A stretch of 64,000 bases of DNA from Mytilus galloprovincialis (lineage: Eukaryota > Mollusca > Bivalvia > Mytilida > Mytilidae). The stretch is from positions 20,194,646 through 20,258,645 of the forward strand of contig NC_134844.1 in assembly GCF_965363235.1 (NCBI RefSeq). Direction: 5' to 3'. Below, piece by piece: positions 33,941 to 44,010 of this stretch (the first letter of the stretch is position 1; each line of letters opens with the position of its first letter). Under the pieces are notes generated by a model. That model saw nothing but the letters and a program-made list of their open reading frames with translations, was not told the origin of the DNA and did not search any database. The translations under genes were made by a program, and so were the position numbers.

Positions 33941-35098
33941 ATGGCGAATAACACCGATTATGTTCAGGTTCTCTGGGAGCTGAAATACACCGATCTCGCT
34001 CTAAGCAGTACCATTCTGATAATCATCAGAGGTGTTGTTGGAATCCTTTGGAATGGTTCAGTTATAATATGTTACTTCTTTCGGATTGAAAAGAGCGGAG
34101 AGCGTTATTTTATTCCAGTTTTGGCAGTCGTAGACTTAGTTGCTTGTATAACAAGTTCTATTTTCTACGTTATGGATAATACATTTTTCTTCAATTATCC
34201 AAATGATTTAATGTGTCGTATTCTGACATTTTTGCAACTGCTTGTGCCAGGTATTTCGGCTAGTTTATTACTGATAATTAGTGTTCAAAGATATCTGTTA
34301 GTTTGCAAGCCTCATGGACCAAAGATGACATTACGTTGGAAAAGGATTGCCATTGGTGTTGCATGCTTGTTTACCTTGTCTTACTCTGCACCGGTTCTTG
34401 CGATATCTGGAATTAAAACATCATATGAAACTTTTCAGAATCATACAATTCAAATTACAGTCTGTAAATTTTCCACAGCAGAAACTTCAGTTGAGAATAC
34501 AGTGTACTTCGGTTTTCTTCTTCTGTTACCGATTATCAGTATTCTGGTAACCATAAGTTTGTTGATACCAGTTTTGAAGACGACAAAACTCTCCTTACTT
34601 AGGAAATTTAGAGGTTGGCGTAAGGCAAATAAACATCGAAATTCACCACCTACTACAAATTCAGTATCAACAAAAGATATACAACTGGCAAAATATATAG
34701 GAAAAAAACCTGAAATTCAGATCCAGAAAAAAACTGGCTCCAATCCAAGCATAAATATATCTTCTACTTTGAGAGGTGATCTGGATATTGCTCAACAAGT
34801 CAATACCAAGGACAGAGAAAGAATGAAAAAGGAAAAGAAAACAAGAAAAATAACAATTATGTTTTTTGTCATCGTTGTTGCTTATGTTTTATCGTATATT
34901 CCTTCGTTAATCATATTAATTTTAGTATATGCTGTTGGTGATCTCAATAATTTTATTTCTATATCCAGAGAGGAAGCATTTGTTTGTACCTACCTTGCGC
35001 GTTTCGTCTTTCTAAACCACATTGTCAATCCCTTTATATACAGTTACTTCGATGAGAAGTTTAGAACAGAATTGAGAAAGCTATTTTTACAAAGGTAA
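33941..35098 (+). CDS. Receptor copy D: orphan GPCR, open but with TM1 changes
   Basis: This is a single-exon open frame of 385 residues with the family pattern: sequon NNT, LAVVD in TM2, a Cys before TM3, QRY, VCKF in loop 2, YVLSYIP in TM6, NPFIY in TM7 and a short C-tail. It is very close to copies A, C and E. TM1 differs at conserved sites: one Gly is Arg (IIRGVV against IIGGVV, codon AGA at 34028) and the Gly before the TM1 Asn is Trp (ILWNG against ILGNG). A charge inside TM1 and loss of the small residue could harm folding, so this may be an early-stage pseudogene or a changed receptor. AATAAA is at 35126. The ligand is unknown. Confidence 0.82.
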   Translation: MANNTDYVQVLWELKYTDLALSSTILIIIRGVVGILWNGSVIICYFFRIEKSGERYFIPVLAVVDLVACITSSIFYVMDNTFFFNYPNDLMCRILTFLQLLVPGISASLLLIISVQRYLLVCKPHGPKMTLRWKRIAIGVACLFTLSYSAPVLAISGIKTSYETFQNHTIQITVCKFSTAETSVENTVYFGFLLLLPIISILVTISLLIPVLKTTKLSLLRKFRGWRKANKHRNSPPTTNSVSTKDIQLAKYIGKKPEIQIQKKTGSNPSINISSTLRGDLDIAQQVNTKDRERMKKEKKTRKITIMFFVIVVAYVLSYIPSLIILILVYAVGDLNNFISISREEAFVCTYLARFVFLNHIVNPFIYSYFDEKFRTELRKLFLQR

Positions 35099-35514
35099 AT
35101 AGATACTCGATCGTACAAAATGATCAATAAAGTGTGAAGACACATTTGGATTTAGAACTTAGTTTACTTATTCAATCAAAATAACGTTACCTAGATTTGA
35201 AGAGATTCAATTGCACTGCCTAATTTGGTACGGCCATTTTGACTGGTTTTAATATATTAACCTTCTTACTGTCAACGCAAACGCTGAACTCTCCTCATAT
35301 TGCTATCAAGGGAACCTTTCAAATAATAAAAATGTAGATGCAGATATTGCTGAGAGTGGTGTTTTAAAAACATTTTATTTGAGTATACGAGTACGGAATG
35401 TGCAAGCGAGTTTAAGTCTTCAGAGTGAGTACTCATCAGTCATATGGTTTGTCACTTAAAAACAATGATTAAATTACGATCACTTTGATAATTTAATGAA
35501 ATTCAATAACATAC

Positions 35515-36083
35515 CATTCTAATGCAATTAGTTTGTAACGATATTTTTTATTTTATTTTGGACGTTGACAAATATTTTTAGGAGTTAGATTTCACGTTCT
35601 ACCAGCCCGGCCGTAACTAAGAAAGGCACCATTTGGAATTGCAATTTTTTGGGTTATGTAATTTCTCAAAAAATAAACAAGATAGTCACATTTTGAGTCT
35701 CAAAATCTTCTTTTTGTCTATATTTAAACCATTTTGAAGCGTACTAAAAGTAAAAATACGTGTTCATGTTTGACATCCAGAGTATACATATGACGTCACA
35801 TTGTTTAGATGCTAAAGACGATGTAACAGTTTCGCGGACTTTTTCATTTATGCCATTTTTAAGCCCAAAAAAAATATTAAATTACATTAATTCTAATGTG
35901 TTGCATTTGAATGGAGATAACTGTATTGTATTTTAAGCTTGGCCTTCGTAAAACTTGATTTTACTGTCGCAAATATCCGTTGACCTATCTCCGCTCCTCG
36001 TCGCTAGGTAAACTCAATTTGCGACAGTAAAATCTACGTTTTAAGAAAGCCAAGCTTAAAATACAATACAGGTATCTCCTAAA
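35515..36083. mobile_element. Inserted element of about 570 bp ending in a large hairpin
   Basis: The limits come from comparison with the uninterrupted copy A flank. It has no open frame. The right end is formed by an inverted repeat with arms of about 62 bp (35913-35974 and 36017-36079). It is best read as a non-autonomous element; the class is unknown. Confidence 0.5.
35913..36079. repeat. Inverted repeat, 62-bp arms, 42-bp loop
   Basis: The left arm contains CTGTATTGTATTTTAAGCTT, then GGC and TTTTACTGTCGCAAAT. The right arm is its complement with a few mismatches. The loop is itself partly self-complementary (TTGACCTAT against the complement of TAGGTAAACTCAA), so a long stem is possible. 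It may be a foldback element or a structure within a larger insert. Confidence 0.75.
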
Positions 36084-36230
36084 TTACTCCTGAACTTCAA
36101 TGTAATCGATTACATTTAGTGAAAAAAAATCAATCATTACATTGGATTCCATTGTATACTTTGATATTGAAGTTTCTTTTTAAAACATAAAAAACGAAAG
36201 AAATTTTTTTTTTTGTGAAAAGTTTAAAAT

Positions 36231-37330
36231 ACAGAATGGAATTGAGAAATGTGTCAAAGAGCAGAAAACAGTCCACGCTACCAATGGGTCTTCAACACAG
36301 CTAGAAAAATATAAAGATTATCTAGTAGCTCTATTGTCTGTGGGTACATACTTGACGTTTTCATATGTATTTAGAGGAGTTACTCACAACTTTAATGAAA
36401 ACCATTAGGTGAGTGTGGGTTATAAGAGTGAATCGTATCAAATGCGATAATCAATAAAGTTATATGTAATTTATTTTCAACATGCACATAATTGCATGAA
36501 AAGTTTTAATATATTTATTTAGAAAATATACATATATTCAATTCATAAAAATTCACAAAATTCAACAAAATTTGAAGCCAAAAGGAAACAGTTCTAAATT
36601 CCATAACCATAACCTTTCAGGTGGGGTCATTTATGTCAATATTCAAGGTCAACAATAATTTTCTATGCTGTTGAGTGTCTAGGTACTGCACATGTCTTAA
36701 GCGTGTTTATACTTATTTATACTGGTTATACTGTTGCAGGGGATGAAATCCATCCCTATTCATTACACCCACATTTCCATTGGTAGCCTTAACTTCGCGT
36801 CGAACCCCATTCTACCTTGCATAACCTAGCTATTTTTAATTTGTTCACTCTGGTTGGTCCTAATGATGCACGAACTATGCCACTGGACTTTAAAGCAACA
36901 ATCAATCAATCTAAAGGATGCAAAATAATCGTAAATGATCAATTGCAGTGGTAAATGGAATATTTCACCTTCAGCGGTGCTGTGCATAACTATCATATAT
37001 ATATATATAAATGTATATATTGTATTGTAATGTGGCAATTATTATGTATATATTACATTGAAATCATTCTTAAATAAAATTTCTTTTTAAGCTTATTTTT
37101 TCCCTTAAGCCTGTATTTATACTTAACCGGTAAAAAAATAATGTCAACATATTACATTATTATTAAGACGAGCATTCATATAATGCAAATTAATAAATAA
37201 GAATTATAATATGAAGTTTCTCGAACGCTTTTAGTGGTAAAATATGAATATATTGGATATGTCAGCTGATCATTATCATTATGTTTTTTTGGGCTGTTCC
37301 AATTTTACTTCATTGTAGTCTGCTTTATAA
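36231..37330. other. AT-rich spacer, no gene seen
   Basis: It has a short (AT)n stretch at about 36994-37022. A small open frame on the - strand (36826-37038) has no domain. Nothing else was recognised. Confidence 0.4.
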
Positions 37331-37430
37331 GCCTGGTACCTTTGATAAGTACTCACACCACTGGGTCTATGCCACTGCTGGTGGATGTTTCGTCTCCGAG
37401 GGGTATCACCAGTTATCTAAGTATAGATTA
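37330..37430 (-). repeat. Fragment of a dispersed repeat, inverted relative to 26786
   Basis: CACTGGGTCTATGCC, CTGCTGGTGGA and CGAGGGGTATCACCAG match the reverse complement of about 26800-26855, the spacer between the two 259-bp direct repeats. Confidence 0.6.
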
Positions 37431-37510
37431 TAGATTCTGACATAAAAAAAACCCGACCTTTCAGCGTCTTACTCGACAACACCTTGAAGATAGTATGGCT
37501 AAATTTCTCA

Positions 37511-37585
37511 AAATAAGCCGAAAAAGTATGATTCATCCATTCAACAAAATATGACTTGATAACAAAACTTGCATACGTTTAGATT
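37511..37585. repeat. Left flanking direct repeat of the E duplicon
   Basis: GCCGAAAAAGTATGATTCAT through GACTTGATAACAAAACTTG and CGTTTAGATTTATC reappears at 41595-41667, directly after receptor E breaks off. About 70 bp are shared. Together the two copies bracket the inserted receptor unit. Confidence 0.75.
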
Positions 37586-37827
37586 TATCACCTAATGGTT
37601 TTCTGCCGACCGACAATGAAACCCTTGCCAAAGTAGGGCCTCCGTTTGGCTGCACGTGATGTACAAAATTGCATAAACGTCTGGTCAGAATAGGGAAATT
37701 AATTTCAATGCCTTGAGTAGAGGTAGTACTATGCTCTTTTTACTTTTTTTTCTGTTTATTAAAAATTTGTTCTCGTCCTGAAGATGTATGAGATATTCGC
37801 TATTAGACGGAAAGCAAACACCTTCTC
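37586..37827. repeat. 5' flank of receptor duplicon E, part 1
   Basis: It matches 32933-33288 of duplicon D with a deletion of about 145 bp near 37742. It ends at AAGCAAACA, where the Penelope-like element is inserted. The continuation is at 40913. Confidence 0.75.
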
Positions 37828-37845
37828 GGTCTAAATGATAATATC

Positions 37846-38661
37846 ATGGGAATTGGTAATATATCTAGAACCAATTCCGTTAACATTTTGGATATAGTTT
37901 CTAAAACTGTTCGTAAAAAACGTTCTCACGGTCGTAGAACAAATCGCAATCAAAGAAAATTTCGGGCCAATCATACTAATATTTCGGACCTAATTTCTAT
38001 TTCAAAAAACAACTGCAGACATTATCTGTTAACAAAACTCTGTTCGTTACCGGTTAATAAGTTAAATAAAATTTTGAAGGATTGCAACACAATTTCATAT
38101 AGCAGTCCTAAGTATAAAATTGTTCAAATTATTATGGCATATTGTTATTCTAAATTATTTCCCAAAATTGATCGCCCTGAAGATCATAAAAAACATTTTA
38201 TTAAAATTAAGTACCGGTATGTCAATAAAGGCTTTGATTTTGTAAATATTGCCGGTATATTCAACGACCATTCTGTTAAAGAACAAATTCCTGGATATTT
38301 TGACAATACTGAGCTACCTCTTATTTGTTATATTTACAACAAATCTACCCGGAAATTTGTGTTTAATTATAGTCAATTGTGTAAAGATGTTAATATCAGT
38401 GAAAATACACCTACTTCATGTAATTGCAGTAATTCCGAATATATTTATGGACCCATTTTCCATGTTATAACAGGAGATCTTAACATCGTTCAAGACCGAG
38501 AGTTAAAATCATTCCTCAGTAAAGGACCTAAATATCGTCCCCCGTCTATTATTAATTGGGATGAGTGTCGTAATATCATCCACGACTCACTTCATACTTA
38601 CTGTATGAAATGGATAAAACGGGAAAAAGCTGACAAAAAATCTTTGGACTCTGTTTTTTAA
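37846..38661 (+). pseudogene. Penelope-like element N-terminal region
   Basis: This is a 271-codon open piece starting at ATG 37846. It has a basic N-terminus (KTVRKKRSHGRRTNRNQRKF), then a region ending with TSCNCSNSEYIYGPIFHVIT, GDLNIV and SKGPKYRPP, a phrase I recall from invertebrate Penelope-like proteins. The CxC could be part of a metal site. The frame is cut by TAA at 38659, caused by one extra T, and then continues in the next frame into the RT. The exact function of this region is unknown to me. Confidence 0.65.
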
Positions 38662-40277
38662 TTCAGTAATGAAGATAGTTGATATACGTATTCAACATTT
38701 TAAAGAACATTTTACTATTAAGAATAACCACAATAAACCTATTTCTCGTATCAAACATAAACTAAAAGAACTAGCCAAGGAATTTGTTTTTGTCCCTGCC
38801 GATAAAGCTGCTAATAATATTATTATTGTTTGACGTAAATTTTACATTGGGGTTCTGAAAAAGGAAATCACCAATTCACCAACATTCCAACTGACTCCAT
38901 TTTCAGAAAACGAAATCTGTAACAAACATAAACTTTTAGCCACCGCTTTACAAGCAGAGCCAAATACAATGAAAGTCCCAACTATGTATTGGCTTCCGAA
39001 GCTACACAAAACTTCTTACAAATATAGATTTATTTCGTCCTCAAGCCATTGTTCAACTACTAAATTGTCTATTCTTCTTACCAGTACACTTGGTACAATT
39101 AAAAACCTGATAATAAATTGTTCAAATAAGGCCTTCGAAAATAATAGAATAAATTACTTTTGGAGTGTCAAGAACTCGTTGGAAGTACTTGATAAATTGC
39201 ATGCTTATATTGGTGATTTTGAATCTGTTCAAAGTTTTGATTTTTCTACCCTGTATACCACATTGCCTCACATTCTCATTAAGAAAAAATTCACACACCT
39301 AATTAAATGGGCATTCAAAAAATCAGAATGTGAATATATATGTTCAAACTCTTTTAGGTCATTTTTTAGTAGCAATAAACAAAAAAAACTATGTTAATTG
39401 GACATGCTTTGATACTATATATGCCCTTGAATTTTTACTAGATAACATTTTTGTTCGCTTTGGGGATTCCGTATATCGTCAGATTATCGGAATTCCAGTG
39501 GGGACTAACTGTGCACCACTTATCGCGGACCTGTTTTTGTATTGTTATGAGTTACAATTTATGACAAAAATAAGCAAAGACCCATCGAAACAACATCTGA
39601 TAAACAAATTTAATAATACTTTTAGATATTTGGATGATATTTTGGCTCTCAATAATGACGACTTCAGTATGTATATTAATGAAATGTATCCTGTTGAACT
39701 TACTTTAAATAAAGCTAATACTAACAATGACCACTGCCCTTTTCTCGATCTTGATATCTATATCACTAATGGAAAGCTGAATACTAAAATTTATGATAAA
39801 AGGGATGATTTTTCATTTCCTATCGTTAATTATCCGTTTTTAGATGGTGACGTTCCCTTGTCACCATCTTACGGTGTTTATATATCTCAACTTGTACGAT
39901 TCGCTCGTGTATGTAACAATGTTTTAGATTTTAACGAGAGAAATTTATGTATTACTGAAAAATTATTACACCAGGGTTTTCGATATCACAAACTAGTCAA
40001 AACATTTACTAAATTTTATCATCGGTATAAAGACATCATTCGTAAATATAGCTCAACATGCAGACTTCTAATACGTTCAGGTATTTCACATCCAATTTTT
40101 TATGGAAATATTCTTTATAGAGCACAAAGGTGTCAGTATTCACCTCAGAAACTTACAAAACCTTTGAATAGACTTATTAAGAAGGGATATAATTACGATA
40201 CTGTTGTCAAGTTATTAAAGATTGCATATTTTGGCGTTAATATTGAGTCACTGATAAGGTCTTTGCATCGGAACTAA
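38660..40277 (+). pseudogene. Penelope-like reverse transcriptase, two breaks
   Basis: The first piece (38660-39397) includes FVFVPADKAANNIIIV, a TGA at 38831, then YWLPKLHKTSYKYRFISS, the PKLHK motif typical of Penelope-like RTs, and QSFDFSTLYTTLPH, the first catalytic Asp region. An extra A near 39385 moves the frame. The second piece (39330-40277) has GIPVGTNCAPLIADLFLYCY, the active site FRYLDDILALNN at about 39619-39654, FLDLDIYI, KIYDKRDDFSFPIVNYPF and SYGVYISQLVRFAR. It ends with SLHRN-stop soon after the RT thumb. No endonuclease domain is fused at the C-terminus. Confidence 0.8.
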
Positions 40278-40597
40278 ACACATTTATTATAAAAACAGTT
40301 GTTGGCATGCCCCGGGTTATGTTCTTCTCATATATGTTATGATGGTATGATACTAAACCCCTAACGGGAAGGATTGTGCCTGATGTTCATATGATAAAAT
40401 CATAATCTTTCAGTCAGTTTAATTGAAGTCTGGAGCTGGCATGTCAGTTAACTGCTAGTAGTCTGTTGTTATTTATGTATTATTGTCATTTTGTTTATTT
40501 TCTTTGGTTACATCTTCTGACATCAGACTCGGACTTCTCTTGAACTGAATTTTAATGTGCGTATTGTTATGCGTTTACTTTTCTACATTGGTTAGAG

Positions 40598-40912
40598 GTA
40601 TAGGGGGAGGGTTGAGATCTCACAAACATGTTTAACCCCGCCGCATTTTTGCGCCTGTCCCAAGTCAGGAGCCTCTGGCCTATGTTAGTCTTGTATTATT
40701 TTAATTTTAGTTTCTTGTGTACAATTTGGAAATTAGTATGGCGTTCATTATCACTGGACTAGTATATATTTGTTTAGGGGCCAGCTGAAGGACGCCTCCG
40801 GGTGCGGGAATTTCTCGCTACATTGAAGACCTGTTGGTGACCCTCTGCTGTTGTTTTTTATTTGGTCGGGTTGTTGTCTCTTTGACACATTCCCCATTTC
40901 CATTCTCAATTT
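40598..40912 (+). repeat. 3' UTR of the Penelope-like element
   Basis: It holds GCGCCTGTCCCAAGTCAGGA and ends GTTGTCTCTTTGACACATTC..TCTCAATTTTA. Solo copies lie at 25830-26145 and at the end of 13935-14815. The core CTG.CCAAGTCAGG also occurs in unrelated repeat tails in this window. Confidence 0.75.
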
Positions 40913-41367
40913 TATCATATTTTCGATCTTTCTTCGCATGATAGAATAAGTGAATTCGTATAATCAGGAACAATCTTTTTACGAAGTATGATTTTGCCAG
41001 AACAGTTCAATTTTATCTTCACAAACTTGCTTCCAAATAAGATAATATTAAAATGAATTTCTAATTAAATTTCCAACAAAATAACACATATTTGCATAAA
41101 TGTCCCAACGATTATCTTTGGATAATACCTGTGGAAAAATACGCGAGATTTGAAAAAATAAACAGAACAGTCACCTACTTATACCAACTTACAAAAACAT
41201 GTATGTATATTTAATCAAATCTTCTGCCGGTGTAAAATAATTAAAGGGCATACGGAAAACATAACTTAAAGGTTTTCTGGGAAAGGAAGTAAAGTCATAT
41301 AGAAAAGAAATATATATTCGTTTATCTATTCACACTTGTATTCTGACATATAGGCATACATAATAGT
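40913..41367. repeat. 5' flank of receptor duplicon E, part 2
   Basis: It is nearly identical to 33288-33367 plus 33541-33940 upstream of receptor D, with a few substitutions and one 16-base deletion near 41227. It includes the conserved A/T-rich motif at 41319-41339. Confidence 0.8.
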
Positions 41368-41637
41368 ATGGCGAATAACACCGATTATGTTCAGGTTCTC
41401 TGGGAGCTGAAATACTCCGATCTCGCTCCAAGCAGTACCATTCTGATAATCATCGGAGGTGTTGTTGGAATCCTGGGGAAAGGTTCAGTTATAATATGTT
41501 ACTTCTTTCGGATTGAAAAGAGCGGAGAGCGTTATTATATTCCAGTTTTGGCAGTCGTAGACTTAGTTGCTTGTATAACAAGTTCTATTTTAAACCCGAA
41601 AAAATATGATTCATCCATTCAACAAAATATGACTTGA
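41368..41637 (+). pseudogene. Receptor copy E: truncated GPCR fragment
   Basis: Codons 1-75 match receptor D (MANNTDYVQVLWELKYSDL to ACITSSI), covering the N-terminus, TM1 and TM2. After about 41590 the sequence is no longer receptor but the 70-bp flank seen at 37511, giving an unrelated 14-residue tail before TGA. The key Asn of TM1 is Lys (ILGKG). With no TM3-TM7 it cannot be a receptor. It is a dead by-product of an incomplete duplication of unit D. Confidence 0.88.
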
Positions 41638-41667
41638 TAACAAAACTTGTTTTCGTTTAGATTTATC
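41595..41667. repeat. Right flanking direct repeat of the E duplicon
   Basis: CCGAAAAAATATGATTCATC through CGTTTAGATTTATC. It is the partner of 37511-37585. Confidence 0.75.
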
Positions 41668-42019
41668 TAAATATATAAATTTGCAATGCAATCGCCACTG
41701 ACAATTGTCTTTCTTTAATTATTCAAAGTCAGTAGAAGTGGTCGTGGTTATTTCGATAGACTTTAATACCTTAGTACTTTCGAGGAAATGAAAAGTTTCA
41801 TTACATATAAGACACTTAAAACAATAGATTTATATTATTCTTGGAAAGCGGTATAATTTTCAAATTTAATATTTCAAATTGTTTTCTCGTCAAAATATTT
41901 TGATATATTCGGAAATAACCAATTGGTATAAAATACATGTATGAAACAGATAATCTTGTATTGCCAAATAATTTCCTTGTGAAAATAATATGACAGAAAT
42001 ACTGAACTCGAATGCAAAT

Positions 42020-42965
42020 AAAAGAAGAGGCTCTAAATAACCTAAATCGCTCACCTGTTATTTTTTGCTTCAATCTTTCATCAATGATTATTTTTGCTTT
42101 TCAATATACATTAATGAGTGGCTTTAAAATGTCATTCAAATGTTCCTTTTTTTAAGGCAGATAGATCTTGACCTGATAAACATTTTTATCGGTGTCAGAA
42201 TTACTCTAAATGCTATGTTTTTTTAGATATAAGCCAAAAACTGCATTTGACCCCTATGTTCCATTTTTGGCCATGTTTGTTGCTGGGAAAAAAGATCAGA
42301 TACATCATAAACTAAATTCCTAAAGGAATATTCATTTAAAGTTTAGAAGTATTAGGCACAGAAGTTTCAGAGGATACGCTTTTAAATGTAAGCAACCATG
42401 TAGAACAAATTGTGTAAAAGTGTCTGTAAAGGACAATAACTCCTAATAGGGGTCAATTGACAATTTTGATCAGATAAACTCTTTTGTAGATCTTACTTTG
42501 TTGAACAATATTGCTCGTTACAGTATATCTCTATCTATTATAATATTCAAGATTATAACAAAAAACTGAAAAATTTCCTTAAAATTACCAATTTAGTGGC
42601 AGCATCCCAACGATGGAATGTTCAATTCGTCTGGAAATTTGAGGGCTGAAAGATCAGACCAATTGAACAATTTTACGCAATGTCAGATTTGCTCTAAAAG
42701 TTTTAGTTTTTGAGATATAAGCCAAAAAACTGCATTTGATCCCTATGTTCTATTTTAAGCCATTGCGGCCATGTTTGTTGATGGATCAAAACTTCGGATA
42801 CAAGTTATAAACAAGATACCCTAAGGAACATTCAGTTAAAGTTTGAAGGTATTTGGTCAAGAAGTTTCAAGAAGATTTTTTAAATAGTGTACGACGACAG
42901 ACGACGATGGACGTCAAGTGATGGCATAAGCTAACAGGGGGCTCTATGGTCCCCGGTGAGCTAAA
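42020..42965. mobile_element. Repeat element of about 0.95 kb with GCTCACC/GGTGAGC ends
   Basis: The left end holds AAGAGGCTCTAAAT..TCGCTCACC and the right end GACGACGATGGACGTCAAGT..GGGGGCTCTATGG..GGTGAGCTAA. Inside, a stretch (AAGCCAAAAACTGCATTTGA..CCTATGTTC..TTTGTTG) occurs twice, at 42228-42360 and 42718-42860. It recalls a common mussel repeat. It has no protein. Confidence 0.5.
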
Positions 42966-43276
42966 CAAAGGGAAGTCTTTGAAAAATGATAAAATCAAAT
43001 GGTGCCAATCAAGGGAACAAGAGAAAAACAAATTCCATATTCCTGTTTTCAAATCGTAGGTCATTTTTTAATTCCTTGTACAAATGAGTTCACCCTGCTT
43101 GAAGTTGGGACTCTGCAGAATTATATGACATGTATATATGGTATAAAAAGACAAAAGCTTTGCTTGCTTACATAAAAGGTATAATATCACCATGTTTTTC
43201 CCATATTAGTCTTTGTTAGATTTGCACTTTTCAAAAAATTGTGCAGAATTTATCTTTGTTACAAATAACAAAAAGA

Positions 43277-43410
43277 CAAAGTGATGCCCCCCACCCCAAA
43301 CCACTCCACTCTAAAGTAACTGTATTATAACAAAGTCAATGTGAGACTTTCTTTGAGATATTATTGTGTCTGGCAGACACAAATGATGCCCCAGCAGATC
43401 CAAAGTTTTA
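43277..43410. repeat. Dispersed repeat, inverted partner of 12245-12385
   Basis: CAAAGTGATGCCCCCCACCC, GTAACTGTATTATAACAAAG, CAATGTGAGACTTTCTTTGA and GACACAAATGATGCCCCAGC match the complement of 12245-12385. Confidence 0.6.
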
Positions 43411-44010
43411 TTTTAAAATACACAAAATTGAGTATGGGAGCACATAGGTTTCTGGTTCACTGTAGGAATATCTCTTATACAAATGAGTACACCAAAAATG
43501 ACCAAGTTCAACTATCTCCCAAAAGAGCAAATATTAATAAAAATCAAAACCCTGATCACATGCAAACCTTCAATATATTTACAAACAGCCAGCAAAGTGA
43601 AAACTTGCTAGCATTCAAAATGTAGAAAATGCTATGCTACTCTTATGCAAGTAATACTCCAAAAAATTAATAGTCTTTCCAAATGTACAGTTGAACATGT
43701 TGATTGGTTGGTTACTAATTTTTTTATTTCATTCTCATTATAAATCATAAATCATTTAAAAAAATTCAAATTTTTATTATCATAAAAATATTAATATTGC
43801 ACATAACATAATAAATTATAACAAAACAATCATAACAAACATTACAGTATTAATACAAACATTAGACATTATATTTGACTCCGCCTATGGCTATAGAAAG
43901 TAATCAATTCTTCTTCAAGTCAGTGAATCCTTCATCTATACAAAAATGATGGTTGATTTTTTTTATATTTCACAACTGAATGCAATGTGACTCAAATTTT
44001 GTTTTGTAAT
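43411..44010. other. AT-rich spacer, no gene seen
   Basis: Short open frames only. Very A/T-rich from 43700 to 43870. Confidence 0.35.

Larger units (their letters stand above)
35140..36230. repeat. 3' flank of receptor duplicon D with an insertion
   Basis: The ends (35140-35515 and 36083-36230) match the flank of copy A (3160-3540 and 3550-3660). Copy A reads ATAACATTACATTTACTCCT, whereas in D about 570 bp separate ATAACATAC from ATTACTCCTG. That block is therefore an insertion. Confidence 0.6.
37828..40912 (+). mobile_element. Penelope-like retroelement, about 3.1 kb, nearly complete
   Basis: Duplicon D reads AAGCAAACA|TCATATTTTCGATC without interruption, so the insert in E runs from about 37828 to 40912. 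It encodes an N-terminal region and a Penelope-type RT, followed by a 635-bp 3' UTR that exists as solo copies elsewhere (25830-26145, 13935-14815). Breaks: an extra T in the T run at 38654-38659, TGA at 38831, and an extra A in the A run near 39380-39391. No GIY-YIG domain is visible after the RT, nor clearly before it. It is inactive but young. Confidence 0.8.
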
